From positions 45,529,832 to 45,593,831 of the forward strand of contig NC_054082.1 in NCBI RefSeq assembly GCF_017562075.2: a stretch of 64,000 nucleotides of DNA, read 5' to 3'. A program made the position numbers and the translations under genes. Numbering within the stretch: position 1 is the first letter of the stretch; each line of letters starts with the position of its first letter. The notes beneath the pieces were generated by a model. That model saw only the letters and a list, made by a program, of their open reading frames with translations. It searched no databases and was not told where the DNA came from. Origin of the DNA: Anopheles merus (taxonomy: Eukaryota; Arthropoda; Insecta; Diptera; Culicidae). Positions 1 to 19,934 of this stretch are shown here, one piece after another.

Positions 1-3000
1 TTCAACGCATCAATTAGTCATCTAATTACACGGCAATTAAGCATGAATTATGTGGCACGAATGCTGATTTGTAGCGTATCATTGTTATCAACCAGCTTAA
101 TTGCCACGTGGGCAATTCCAGCAATACGGTTCCCAGGACCAGCTGTTCGCATTTCCACGTTTCATTGCACCCCGCGTCTTATCGGGAGACCCTCGGGAAC
201 GCGGTTTGGAGACGACACATCCTTATCACTGGCGAGCGTGTGCTTATGTCCCCGGGCTGGCAAACCTGGGTGGGATTGTACTATTTCGGAGCTTTCGAAA
301 CTGCTGCCAGTGGCCCATGGTACATGCGTGTGCGCTACGATTGTGATAAACCACTCATTGCCAGACGCCAACCAGTGCACGCTTCGTCAAGCAATCACGG
401 GCCAGGATTGATCCAGATATCCAGATATTCAACACGGCTCCAAACCCCGTTTCCCAATTCGCTTCGCTTCGATGCGATTTTCAATCAACGCTTTTTGCTC
501 GCAAACTTACCTTTTCACCCCAAATCTTTTCGGCATTCTAGCGAGATAACCTTTCCGACAAGCTGTTCATTTCCTTTAACCCACTCGAGGGTTTGCCACT
601 TTGCCCCCTGGTTCCGATACACGCACACACCAACCATCTGCGCTACCGTCGTTATCTACCTATTGGTGGAGAGGGACTTATCTGGCGATTTCTTTCGCCC
701 ACGGAATTCGGCTGTACTTGAGCGGTTCTATCCAGAGCACAGCGCAGTATCGGACATCGGTTTGCTAGGAGAGCAGAGAAGGACAATCCAAAACAGAAAT
801 GAAATAAACCCTAGAAGAAATGGGAATTTCCCAAACGATGCAATAGAAAGCTAAACAAGAAAAAAACAAACGGCTTTCCAAAAAAGAAACTCCCACTGAC
901 GTTACGGATGGGAGAACGCACTAGAACGCCATCTGGAAGATATGGAAGTAGGAAATCGGACCCCAAACACAAGCGTCTTCCACTGGAACAGGGTACGGAA
1001 AAAACGTTGTTGAAGTGAAAAGTTTACTCTCACTGTCAGTATTCTTATCCCTCTGCTACACGGTACTCGATGTCATCTCGACGGGTCCTATCTCTCGTGC
1101 GGTGCAAAAGTAAACGCACCACTGCGAATACTTTCAACCGAACACATCGACCCGTTCTAAAAATGACGACTATGTCGACTGCCCGTAGAGATTGTGTGTC
1201 ATGTATTCGATATGTTTCCCACAATCTCCCTCACTCTCGATGCTCGATAACGACAGTCTGTTGCTTAAACAAATTTGCTTCACCATTGAGCATTAGTTAG
1301 GGAAAGGGCATACGATCCTTCTTCCTGCCTTTTGCGTTTTATCACAACGCTCGCTAAGACTTTAAAATAATTCCAAGAAATAGCTTAGGAAACTAACCAC
1401 ATTTCCTAGCAACGATTGGGCACTCGGTGGGCAGATTTTGTGAGAAAGTTTCGACTTTGAACACGCACCAACGAGCGATAAAGTTTATTCAATTCTAGGA
1501 AATACTTGACTAAGTCCTCAATAGCGGAGAAAAGTTTTGTCGGTGGTGCGCGTCCCGCAGGCACTCCCTTGACAATCGTAATGCGCATTGCCGTGGGCGG
1601 CTCAAAACTAAGGTTTGGTATGCCATAGGGAAAGCGTAATGCTACCTGCAAGCTTATCGTATTTCTGTCTGAAGAAACTATCCATTGAAGCGACACCTTT
1701 AACAACACTACATAGACCATTTTCTTGCGTAGCTGTTGGGAACGGTCTTCAGCTGTTTGGCTGTTTGTTTTCCGCACTCAGCGTCCAGTGTCCGTACCAG
1801 CATCTTATTTGGTACGAGAAATTTCAATCTTATTGCAGCGTATGGTAGAATAGTGCTAATGCATTTATTCATTGCATTAATAAGGGGTTGATTTATGGTA
1901 TCGTGCAGAAGCCAGAACCCTGGTGACCTGAAGCAGGCAAGATCACGACTCTAAAAATATGGCCCGCCTTCTTGCATTTTAATCATCCGTAAGCTACCGT
2001 TGCTGCCGTCCAGATGTCGTCCTTGCCTAGGCAAAGCGACCTGCACAAAACATAGCATTGCCCGGTTGTCCTACCTCACCTTTATCTAGGCTCGTTGTGG
2101 GATACGTCGATGATACTTTCCTAGAACTAGGCACCCCATTACCGGTGCAGGCCCGAACGGTCAAGAGTTGTTTACACACTGCCGAGGATTTCTTTGAAGA
2201 AAACTAACAAGAATCGTCGTCCGCGTCGGCAAGTATGCTTGCAGCTGGTGTGCACCGCACCGAAGAGCAAAGCCCTGCGACACCGTCATAATGAGGCGCT
2301 TGGACGGCGACAGCACCTAAACCTTCGCTTTGCCTTTCACCCACAGGTTGTCTGCTGTGCTGTGTCAACCTTTCAGAGGGCAACGGGAATACATTAGGAG
2401 TGTTTTTAATTTCCCTGCATTTGCTCTGAGCAACAGATCGTGGGGAAGGCGCAAAGGCAAAAATGATGCGGTACGGCATTTTCTCAGCACTTGGTAGCAA
2501 CGAAAATCGCCAAGCTTCCAGGGAAAAGAAAGAAAACAGAAATGTGCAGAATAGCAAATTCACCCACCCAGCTGAAGCCATCTGGGATCATCCAGAGGCC
2601 AGAGGCAACGCAAGATTAATAAAAATTAAAATTCCACCACTCAAGTTCTCAAAACCGCCGCCTCCGTCCTACTGGCTTCGCTCCCGTGGCCGACGGCTTC
2701 CGCTGAAAGGGATTTTATCACTCTCTTCCAACCGGCAGCTCGCAGCCAACCCGGAGCCCCCAACTGCTCAAAAAGTTTGCACGAGTTTTGCTTGTCCGCG
2801 CGAATGAAGCAGGAACAAGCTAACCTCACTTTGGGAGCTGGGTACTGGCGGCAAAACGTGCAACTTAGTACAAAGATTAAAAGCTTTGAAACTTTGGAAC
2901 CAGCTGCCAGACGATTCGGAGAGGAAGGTTGAATTTCGCCATCAGCTATCGGTGTGCTGGGTTTGACTTTTAAAAAAACATGGCGCGATCGGTGGTGCGG

Positions 3001-3060
3001 AAAGAACTGTTGCAATTGCAAACTGGTCACCGAGGAGTTGTTCTTTCGTTTCATTGTAAA
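1..3060. other. Non-coding stretch, no gene supported
   Basis: I see no coding exon here on either strand. The longest open frame (108-854, plus) has no recognisable domain, no hydrophobic or compositional pattern typical of a protein and no splice-bounded structure, so I treat it as chance. Base composition is moderate rather than AT-rich, so this could be intron or UTR of a gene that lies outside the window. Confidence 0.5.
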
Positions 3061-4440
3061 GTGTATAAAAACGGAATCACTCCCACAGGCACAAGCATTT
3101 CATTAGAAAGTTGTTTCAGCTGCTGTTATTAATTTGAAATAATGGTAATTTGAATATAAATATTTTTCGAATATTCTGTCTCTCATTCTAAAAATCTCAT
3201 TTTAGCCACTCGGCGTCATTGACCAATATGAATTTTTACCATGGTAAAAGCATAGTTACCGAAGCCTAAGGTGCTTAGTAGCGTTATTCATATGTACCTC
3301 AGACAGTCTGAGTTGACTAAATGTCCCTTAAATTAAAAATACTCGTGGTCTCTTCCATCCCATTCTAGAATGCACCAGTGTCGTTTAGCTCCCCAATATC
3401 ACACATTGAGGCCCTAGTATTGAGTTCAGACATTACCTTGATATGAGTACTGGTACCGGGTAAATTGACTTCGTTTTTGCTGTGTTTCTTTTTCCATTAC
3501 GTGCTTTATCTTGTTTTATGTTTGTTTTCAAAGCTTCAATGTTTGCATTTAAATTATACACAATTGTTATGTAAGATAATGACATTTGGTAAATCATTCA
3601 CAGTATCATTGAACCAATAATACTAATAAAATAAATCGTCTGATTGTGACATAAAAATAAGTAGAATATTACAAGGTAGGTTGAAAATACCAATTGTTAT
3701 GTAATTATAAATTATATCTCAATGACTTGAGATTCATCATTTATAATTGCTCATTTGACTGAAGGCTCTATTTTACTCTGTTGTAGAAGAGGGGAGCATA
3801 CACAGTTCCATTCCTACACAGCTTGTATGATTTTATAGCTCCAATGCTTTTAAGTATGTATTTCCATCATCAATGAAATTCATTTGATGCTACTGACAGC
3901 TTGCGAAGCTTATAAAGGGATTAAGGTAATTTGATAATAAATTATGCATACAAAGGTTTTAAAAGCAATCTCTGAAGAAAAAAATAAAATGAACCATATA
4001 GTATTGTTTGACTGTTTTCCTCGCCTCGTAAATATGTTCACCCTATACAAAAACTTTTTTGAAGGAAAATAATATTCCTAATTTAATAATATGGTCGATT
4101 TTGGGGCGTTCCTACTAAATAATAAATTCTATTTATTATTTTGTATTTGATATAATTCGGTAAGAAAAATGTCATTATACTTTCGAATAAAAACATTAGA
4201 TAACTGATGAATATTATAATATTATTCAATCAGATATACGAAAAGATGTGTGCTCAACCGTCACCAAAACTATTCCATTCAAACTAGTGTTAATCTGAGG
4301 CAAACCATCAAATCATTCAATTAAAAGAAGATATCACCAAAACGATCAATTAAGAAACTGAAGAACCCTAGAAGACACTTCCCTCCACGACTCCACATCA
4401 AATATATCAATTCCGCATGATAATCCTTCCCTGATGGTGT
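3061..4440. other. AT-rich intergenic or intronic DNA
   Basis: Strongly AT-rich with stop codons in all frames and no ORF over 60 codons. Nothing recognisable as a repeat family. The composition changes clearly at both ends. Confidence 0.6.
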
Positions 4441-7400
4441 CAAATTTGCTCCCAAACTAATAGCCCAGCTAAATGCAACAATCAACAACGATTATCCGAC
4501 GGGTATCGTCGATGCCACGGTCCCAAGGTAGTGCCCAGCAACCGAAAGCTTATCGGCAGGCTTACCACCATTTGTCTCCCTTAATGTGGGGTAGCCGTTT
4601 GAGCGAAGATTCGATACAAACTGTCCCGTGGCCCCCGAGGCCGGGACGTACTCTACGGGGCGTCTTTAATCCTTAAGCGCCATTAAAACAAACGACTGTG
4701 TCGTGTTTGTCCTGCATTTGGAGTTCTTGGCGTACTGGCCGGGCGTACCATTCCGGGGTCATCTTTCTTGCTTTGCATAATGGTGCTGCGCCCACCTGCC
4801 GAAGGTCTTGCCATTCCCCGGCCCTGGATGCTAATGGATATTACGTGAGGTCCTATCTGACCTGCGATAGAGTCGGGACGATCGGGTCGGAACGACTGGC
4901 TGGCACGCTTCCGGCCACCGACGACACTCATTAAGAACACGGCCAGCACTCTTACCGGCGCCTAATTTCATTCTTTTGACATTGAAGATGCTAAACGACA
5001 CCGCCCGGAAGCATATTAAAAGGTAGCGCCAGCGCTGGGGTATTCTCACAGGACACAGGTGAACGTGCAAATAATTATCTCAGCCACACTTATCGGTTCT
5101 AATTTATAGACACAAAACGCTCTGTCTCTCTTTCTCTACAGCATTTCCCGCCTGCTCGCTGTGACCACTGGGAGAGGTTCATTCGGAACCGTTTTCCAAC
5201 CGGACCAACCCGTCCCTTCCTCTGGATCGAGCCTTTGGAAGCTTCCGGGTGGAATATGGTTTTGATTTATCTCCGCCGAGCGTTTTGCTAAGCCCGAACA
5301 CTCTGGAATATTTCCTGCAACCAGGAATATGTCCCGTGGTGCGAGCAAACAGCTCACGAACGTAAGTGAACGCGCACGTTGGGTCCTACGTTGCAAACGA
5401 CGCCCAGCACACCCCCAAAGACTAATGGCTTTCCGGGGGATAATTTCGAAATTATTTTCTCTATTTCCTACACCAGCAGCAAAACGCCCGGCAGTCTTCA
5501 CCTGCACCGCACGCCGTACGGAATGGTTAATGGCTAAACAAATGGCGAAAATACTTACCAACGGGAACCGCTGAATCAACCGCTGTGCGCCCCCGTTTCG
5601 GAACAACTTTTACATACGGTGCAGATTTATGTTTTCATATGACTAAATATCGCCATGCTGCCAGCACTGTGTATCGTTACCATCCCCCCTTTTGTGTCCC
5701 AATTTTAAACCTCAGCGGGGTGTATGCGCTTCAAAAAAATAACAAAACAAACGAAAAGTACCACTTTAACGACAAACGGGTACCGCTGCTGCTGCTGCTG
5801 GAACACCATAAAGTTGATGAAGACGACGGCGGAAGGAAGCCAATTTTCATAAAAATTCAAATTTGCCTCCATTGAATTGAGGTAACCATATGAACGCGAA
5901 GGACAGGTTGTTTCGTTTCCTGCCGGTTCACTCTATTGCCTCCTTTGGGGCGTGTGCACGTACGTTTGGGTGGAAATGCTGCTGTCGGGAACCGAAACCA
6001 TACGAAAAATGGACGAAAAACTATGCATCCAGGCAAACGTGTACAACTAACCGGGTAAATGCCGAGTGTTGGCAACGTTACAAGCGTTACTTTACATCAG
6101 TTTGACATTTTGCGAAGAGCCGGGCCCACGTGCTAAGGCAACAAAAGCTCGAACCAAAAGATCTCGAAAAGAGAACCAATAAAGAGTTGTACCAAATATG
6201 GAGTATATACACGCACACATGTATAAATCACTTTTACTGAGACTTTTGTATTGAAACCTTGGTCTCTTATTCGGTACATTTGGGCAGAGCAGTTGAAAAT
6301 CAAAATAAAGCTTCGAGTGCACATAGCGGCTCCCGCTGCCGTCATTTACGATGTTTCAAGCGGTAGAATAATGATTCCACTTTGATGGCACCCCTTAACT
6401 TGCTCGACACCGCTGTGAGAGTTGTGAAGGGTGAAGGTGTAATTTATTTCCAAGGAAGTCTTACTTTAGACATTTGGAAATGGCATTACCACAATCCTAC
6501 CCGCCCCGTACCAACTGTTCTGTCGTGCGTTTGTTGCATTTGTTTGTGCCGAGAGTGCCGTGCCAGAGTAGGGCACCCTTCGCGACAGGAACGTTTCCAC
6601 GGCGTGCTATAAATAACCTTCATTTCTGTACAGTTTTGCGTAGCTACCAGTGTACAATGTTGTTCATGTGCAAACTGTGCCGAGAGTGCATGATGCTGGA
6701 AGTATGCTCAAGAATGGATAATTAATTGCCCATCGGAATATAGAATGTATAGAAATGTCTCGGATTTCGAGGCGCGAACATTACTGTCGCAACCCTTTAT
6801 TGATGACAGACCAGAGCTTTAAGCCCTCTCCGAAAGCTCTTTCAATTAGCACGTGCTCTGCTCCCTCGAATCAATCATGTCAAACTCGCCTCTTCCTGCG
6901 CTGGTTCAATGTCCCGTTAAAGGTGAATCATCCACGCAGGTGCTCCCCTCGGGCCAGAGGTGATGATTTGTAAAACCGGAGTCCTTTTTTCCGCATTCAT
7001 ACTTCAACCGTCCCTTCGCACGATGCTAAACTATCGCAAAACGATGGTATAAAGGGTGTTAAACTTTCACCACACACCGATAACCGGTGGCACCGAAGTG
7101 ACAATGGCGCATCGGGACCTGGCACAACTTTTCGCACCATACCTAAACGTGTGTGTGTGTGTGTTGCCAGATGCCACATAAGGTTGCATGTGAAATTATG
7201 CAAATGTAAACATGAAACTATGTAGATTGCATTACTTCCGGTGGGCTCCAGTGCTAGCAGGATCTTCGACTCTCCAACCGACCCGGGGAGTTTCATTCGA
7301 AAAATGGTGCAGGTAACCAAAACCTCAAAAACCCCTCGCTAGAATGACTCCCCGCTCTCCGCTGCCGGCCCTCGGCTGAAGGGGCCCAAAGACTTAAGCA

Positions 7401-8249
7401 AATTGTTTTTGCCCCGGGACTGTGATGCTGTCGATGAGTTTTGGAAAGCGTCCGTTCGATAAACTTCTAAAATTTACCAGGCCAAACTCACAAATACACA
7501 CCGGACAGGTACAGGTACGCGTATGGGACCGTTGGACACATGCAGCTACCCCACACCCGGGGAGAATAGTTTATAAACCGGATAAAAACATGTTTGCATA
7601 ATTTAGCCTGCTGCTCAAATCTGCTTTGCCAGTTTTTCAAACCAGCCGGTGTATCTGCTCGGGTGCTGTTACCGAAGGGGCCTCCGATTGGGGAACAGTG
7701 ATAAAAGTTAGCATCACCCGGCCGCTATCAACCTACTGTTCGGGGAGGGTTGTGGGTTTACCATTTTATTCACATGCCGAATACATCCCCAAAGGCGGGC
7801 TGCATAGGAAGCCTTCCACGAAATCTATGGTTTGTTTGAAGCTCCTATGAATGATAAAAGGATAGCTAAATATTTCCACGAAACGGTCGCAATATGCTAC
7901 GAATATTTTGGAAAAGCATACACATTGGATTGCGTGCAGTAGGAAATGTTCGAATGTGTATGTAAGACAACATGTAAAAGATTTGTGATTATCGCAGCAT
8001 TATTTTATTGATATCCCAGCAAAGCCGAATAGAGTAGCCTTACTTTCCATTCTACGCCATGATTCATGGGGATTTAGAAGCGACTGCCAACTCTAAGTAT
8101 TTGTAAAAACGATTTTACCAACATAGACAATCCATTTATTACAAATATAATAGATGCTGCTGCGAAGGTCGAAATAAGACTTTTAAGGGCTTGCTATGAA
8201 AGTTGGATTTTACTCACCCAGCTGAAACAAAGAATACTTTTTCTATTTT
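4441..8249. other. Non-coding stretch, no gene supported
   Basis: Moderate GC, many short overlapping open frames on both strands, none with a recognisable domain or paired splice sites. I see a short (GTG)n-like tract near 7150 and a CTG run near 5788-5800 but no gene. Confidence 0.5.
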
Positions 8250-8400
8250 CCTCTTCTTTTTTGTGTGTAAGGACCTATGCGGCCATGCCGGCCTTTACAG
8301 ACTTTCGAGACTTGTTAGTACCTTGTCAACCGTATAGTCACTTATTGTTACGGCAGAACAGACCAGTTGGACATCCATTAATTCCGGTCTCATAGGAGCT
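8250..8400 (-). mobile_element. Degraded tRNA-headed SINE (SINE200-like), type-2 tail
   Basis: On the minus strand the block matches the 3' half of the copy at 53.2 kb: 'GCCGGCATG', 'CATAGG' and 'TCTCGAAAG' occur in the same order and spacing. The tRNA-like head is badly eroded. The pyrimidine tract at the left edge corresponds to the GAA-rich 3' tail of the family. This is an old copy with no visible target duplication. Confidence 0.6.
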
Positions 8401-8936
8401 CACGCATCAACCGAATATATAGCGCCTGTATATATGAATCAAAGTTGTATGGGTTTCTAAGCTAATTAATTCCATTACGGATGAATGGATTCCATCATGG
8501 ATTATTTTCCTGACACTTATTTTTTAATCACTTCACCGCACTTCACTGCGAGATGGTCTTCTCAAAAGTACAATACCAAACACATTAACAATTGTATGAA
8601 TATAAACTGAACATAAAAAAGTGCGCAGTAACCCGCGTTACAGTCGAAGTGAATGCGAAATCGCCTGGTGAAACGTTGACTGTTTATTTTTTTAAATTAA
8701 AATCTGGCAAAATCAGCCACTCTGTCGGCGAGAAATTAAAGCTTAAATCAAAACAAACAGTATAGGAATAAAAACAAGACCCGATAGGACCATGCCGTCC
8801 CTACTTAGGACTGTCTGATAGCATTGCCCATTTGTGGTAAATGCAGGCCTAGAACGCCTGTGGTTTAAACACACAAAAAAGCGGAACTGGGTCCGGAAGA
8901 TTCCAACAAATGTCGGATCTAGTTCCGAAGGGTAGG

Positions 8937-9195
8937 TTCCATCCGACAAGCCGGAACCGCCCGGAGTCGTCCGGAATCTTCTGGAATCGTCGGTATAGTG
9001 CGGAGTCGTTGAAACCGTCCGGAATCGCCTGGAATCGACCGGAATCGACCGGAATCGTCCGGAATCGCCCGGAATTGACCGGAATCGCCCGAAATCGCTC
9101 GGAATCGGCCGGAATCGCTCGGAATCAGCCTGAATCGCCCGGAATCGTCCGGAATGGTCGTAATTGACCGGAAACGTCTGGAATCGTCGGAATAG
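8937..9195. repeat. GGAATCG minisatellite, block 1
   Basis: About two dozen head-to-tail degenerate units of roughly 10 bp (consensus CCGGAATCGN). Because the units are not multiples of three, all frames translate into runs such as RNRPES or DSGRFR. There are no unique spacers between units, so this is a minisatellite. Confidence 0.9.
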
Positions 9196-9315
9196 TCGGA
9201 ATTCCATTTCATTTAATGTCATTTATTCAGTACATAAGTACATAGTGCGTGATATTCCTAGCTTAAATGTACGACAGACAGCATTGACATATGCGCGGCG
9301 GCCGGGACGTGAACT

Positions 9316-9432
9316 TGAATCTTCTGGAATCGTCGGAACAGTCGGAATCGACCGAAATCGGCTGGAATCGCCCGCAATCGACCGGAATCGACCGGAATCG
9401 TCCGGAATCGTGCGGAATCGTAGTCAATCGAT
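9316..9432. repeat. GGAATCG minisatellite, block 2
   Basis: Same unit and orientation as the block at 8.9-9.2 kb, separated from it by about 120 bp of unique sequence. It may be one array split by an insertion, or two expansions of the same unit. Confidence 0.85.
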
Positions 9433-10737
9433 AGTAGTGAATGTGACAAGCCAGTGTCTTACTTTTCCCTGGTTTTGATACAGTGTTTTGTTAATTAATT
9501 CGTTTTCACTCCGTCATTTTACATTTTAGAAGAAAAAAAATTGTCACATTTAAACGACATAAACTAAATGTAATCAACCCACCCGTCAATTTAACGGGTT
9601 CCGTAGAGATAGTTATACAACATATGTATCTGAAAATCTATGAAACTTAAGAAAATAATACTTATGCTACAAACTTATAGTATGTTATGATGAATTTACG
9701 AAAAGAAAAAAATCGAAATTAAACAAAAGGTATTGTTCGTATTTCACTGCAAAGTTCAAATTCCGTCAAATTGACGGGTTCCGTAAACCTAGTATTAATC
9801 AACAAATAATAACATTCTTACATCTGTACTGTTTTGATTTCTAAAGCTACGCACGGCTCTAATTATGAACACAGTTATCAAGTCGTACGATTTTAATAAC
9901 ATGTCCTTCATAGGTTCGATTCCTAAGCTCTTTGGTTCCGTGTCCCAGGTAAGCTCTTTTGATGCCAGTATACTAAAAAGTTTCATGAACCCTCGAAACA
10001 TTTTGGGGAAGCCGTACTTGCCGGAGGTGCATGCAAAGCAATGACGGAGAAAGTGACATATGTATTAAATGTGGCTTCTCACATTCAATACTATCGATTG
10101 AATTCGATTCCGGTGGAACTAACGATTCCTTCTCTCTGGAATAGGAATCGGAATCATACTTGCCAGAACCGGAGCGGAAGCGTGGGTGCGATCCGGAGAG
10201 CCCATCTCTACAGTGGTTGTCGCGCCAAATGAGAAAAATAGTAGAAACGTATTACTTGTATTTCCATAACCATTTAATCCCGATCGTTGTATCAAAAATA
10301 CTGATGTATTTGAATCTTATGTTTAAATGTATCATTTGAATTCGTTTTCATTTAATTAATATTTACATTATTCAATAATTTATTTCTTCACTTCAAAATT
10401 TCACGTTTTGTTCACGGTGAAAAACAATAGTCAGCGGGGAATAATAAGTATATGCATTTTATTAATTATTATATCATGTTTTATAGTATCAATAGATGGA
10501 GAAATAAATTTCCGCTGTTTTGGTGTACAATGAGCAATATTCCGATTAATTAGCGTTACCGTGTAACAAGACATATCGAGACAATTTTACGCCGTGAAGT
10601 GTGAAAAAATAGCCAAATTAACAACAAGTTGGAGCCATCCGTAAGCGACCAAGATTCGTTCCGCTTAACGCTTATCAACGACAGCATTCTTGCATTGCGA
10701 TAGCATCCTTGCATCGGTCATCTCCCGCCCCGACACT
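9433..10737. other. AT-rich intergenic DNA, no gene seen
   Basis: Contains two near-identical short segments, 'AATTTAACGGGTTCCGTA' near 9587-9604 and 'AAATTGACGGGTTCCGTA' near 9768-9785, about 180 bp apart, plus scattered GGAATCG units near 10140. No coding exon is recognisable. Confidence 0.5.
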
Positions 10738-10835
10738 TACCGTTCCCGGCCGTCTTATACTCTCGTCGACTCCGAACGATTCCGACTCCAGCCGACTCCG
10801 GCTAACTCTGACTCCGGCCGACTCCCGGCCGACCC
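10738..10835. repeat. GACTCCG minisatellite, inverted relative to the 9 kb blocks
   Basis: Degenerate units of the form CCGACTCCGG, the reverse complement of a G-substituted version of the unit at 8.9-9.4 kb. It lies just downstream of CLN3. Confidence 0.75.
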
Positions 10836-10947
10836 ACTGAAAGTATTTTAAGAGCTTAATAAATTAACAGTTGTTTAATAAGAATTACAAGTAATATCTC
10901 GTTTTTTTCGGAAAAACAAGGTTAGCGTAAAATGCTATATAGGCGAA

Positions 10948-10953
10948 TTTATT
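10948..10953 (-). terminator. Candidate CLN3 poly(A) signal
   Basis: AATAAA on the minus strand (TTTATT on plus), about 92 bp after the CLN3 stop codon. It is the first canonical hexamer downstream of the gene. Confidence 0.55.
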
Positions 10954-11044
10954 TGAATGTTTTGTGCTTATACAAAAAACCCCATCACACAGGAGACCCC
11001 ACAGTACGAAAGCGAACGACATCGAGAACACTGAATGTGCCCTG

Positions 11045-17066
<6,022 letters not shown>

Positions 17067-19896
17067 TATTTATATCACACACTGCTGCTGGTTCGGGGTT
17101 GTAAATGGGAACTACCACACTTCTTTCTTTGACTTTGACTTTGCAGAGTGTTTCGGTCTGGATGGGTGCTATCAGCACTGCACAAACATCCGAACAGATA
17201 CACACACACCCACAAACACTTTATGGCCCTTTTCCTTTGTTACTTTACTTTATCGAAACTCTACCATTGCGCAGGTTACCCAGTTGCCCTGTAAACCAAT
17301 GGCTAGCAGTAACAACGCGTGCAACAATGCAGACGAGCCTCTGTTCACGAACACTGGTGACCTCCAAGGCCGTCACACGCGGTCAGACACACGCGTTCAC
17401 CGTCAGCCGTTCGGTTGGACCAGCACCGGGGTGCGTTGTGCGCAATCCACTCAGACCGAACGCACTCAAACGACTAACTATGATGTGTGGTGCGGTGACC
17501 ACTGCCACTTTGTTTGCGAGGGAACCCACCGTACGTTGTACAGTCCGCACAAAGTACACACGCACACGTTTGTGTCCAACTGAGACCCTCGAGACGCGCT
17601 TAGGGCTTGGCGAATGCAGTCCGCTATGTCAAACACAGCGATCGGGTACGGGTTGTTCGATGACGATTGGTTACGGCTCGAAGGGAACCACAAATTATTG
17701 CCAATTTTCTTATCAGTGGTGCTTTGGCTTGGACGAAAATAATGCGCGATGCTGCAAACGACTCACTTGACGAACGGTTGATCGGAACGCACGTGGTACT
17801 GGGTGCCAGGGTGAACGAACACAGACTCGCAATGTTGATAATGCTCCTATGCTGCAAACATTAATCAAAATGCTTCGAAAACATGTGGAGTGAAATACAA
17901 GAAGATGCAACTGTACGAACACAGTGATAAGGTTTCCCATGTATTTGTGTAAATTCATCTTAAATACATGAAATTGTGCTACTGAAAATCAACTACCTAT
18001 CAACAAATTCGTAAAGAAAGTAAACTTTCTATAACCAATTTTGCACTTTAATTGCAAGTAATGTTATATTTATATCTTTAATTTTCAAAAAAATATTTTT
18101 ATATATTTTACATTATTTCATACATTCATAAATCTAAGAAATTACAACCTAATGTAGGACTTCCTAGGAGAACTGTTTCTGTACCTACTACCGTTGCATT
18201 AATCTTAGTTGATGTTCTGAATTTTTTCCAGACAAGACTTCAAGGAAGACAACTGCAACAACTTCCTCCAGTCAGGCCCATCAAACGATCTTTCTTCAAC
18301 GGATAACAACACATAAATAATGTTATATTGAATGAATATACAAAATATAGTAACCATCAGCTTATCTACAAATTGTATTAAGTAGCTTTATGGAATTTAC
18401 GAAAATTACCCTAACAGGCTTTAAAAATATATTTAAAAAAATAAGCAGGAAATGAAATCAAATTCTAATTCTAAATCAAATTCTAAATTCTAAAGCAGGA
18501 AAAACAAAAAAGTTATGCCCAAAAAGCTCGTTCTTAAATTCTTCCAAAATCTCTCTCATTAACGCTACGTTTCAAAAAAAGGAATTTGTTTCATTACGTG
18601 ATGAAATGTATGTTGTATGAACATAAATTATAGCATAAATTGCAACATAAATCCACCCTCTTCCCGAAACATAGCCCATACATGAATAGCTCTTGATAAA
18701 TATGGTGAAAAGTATGATTTATCTCGCGATAGCCTCCCACTATTCACCGCGGCGTGGTAATTAGATTCTTTTCTATTGATTCACCCAACCAACATGCTTG
18801 TGCCTAAGAGGGGGCGGAGGGAGCGTGCGTATTGCAACCCACACTAGGGAACAGCATAACAAATGGAAGCCAAATTCCTCACCAACTGCACCTTGTCTGC
18901 CCTGTAACACGGGACGTATCAACAAGCATTTACCAGCTGCTCCCATTTGTCCACCGTGAAGATGGTAATTAATTAAATTCTTTGCCTTCTTTTGCCCGCC
19001 ACACGGGCGGGCTAATGTCCGTGATGGTATCACTGTGTAGTTGCGAGGGACGAGAGACGATCTACAGGACCTTCTGAGCGCTTCTGCCAAAGAGCGTACA
19101 AAGTATGCGAAAGCACTGCTCGGCATCTGTATGTTTGCTGCCGGATGTCCCAGATGCCCCCCACCCACTCTAGTGGTCCGCGTACCCGATGCACGTACAA
19201 AAGTATGCAAAACTTACTCTTTCCCCTTCTGCTAACCACGACATGGAATGTTGCACATCCACTCTTTTTTTCGCCTTCACAGATGCACCCGGCAAACCTT
19301 TCCGTAGTTGCGTCGGCATAGCTGACAAAAGGGTTTTTTCGTGCATTTCCTGTTGTTTGTCACATTCGGCAAAACCGACATGCCTAGTTCTGAGTTGCTG
19401 CGCGCTGCTAGAACTTTATTCCACTGTCGGCAGAACTGCATGTCGTGTCGGTGGAGATGCACGTGGACATACATACACCCAGTCACAGCTGCAATCTTCT
19501 TAGGCAACAATATTATTTCCTGCAAATGATGATGCCGAGTGTGGTGAGTGAACGGTAGTCTGAGACTGAGGAGAGCACTGATGCTCACGGGTTTCGATAT
19601 TCACTTCACTGCTACATTTACTACTGCTGGAACGACGACTAGGACGGCGGCGGCACACGGTTCGGTTTCCTCGAACTATGTCACGGGAAAAACTTTTCCC
19701 CAGCTCTCTCGGGTGCTGGGGGAATAAATCACGCACAGCAACAACGGGGTGAGTGAGTTCTATTTTTAGCACACCACCATGGTCTTCCGGGAAGATTAGT
19801 TGGGCGTGGGTAAGTAGACACAACACCAAGGGGACAGCACTAGAAGGGAGAAGCAAGTGCACTAGTAGTGTGTAGTTTGCTCCAAACCAATGCACA

Positions 19897-19934
<38 letters not shown>

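Noticed and set aside
108..854. 248-codon plus-strand ORF
   Set aside because: No domain, no regular composition, no splice context; overlapping ORFs of similar quality exist in other frames. Probably chance in moderate-GC DNA.
1406..1777. 123-codon minus-strand ORF
   Set aside because: No recognisable motif and no start or splice context.
8937..9432. CRISPR-like array
   Set aside because: Units of about 10 bp without spacers in a eukaryotic genome; a minisatellite.
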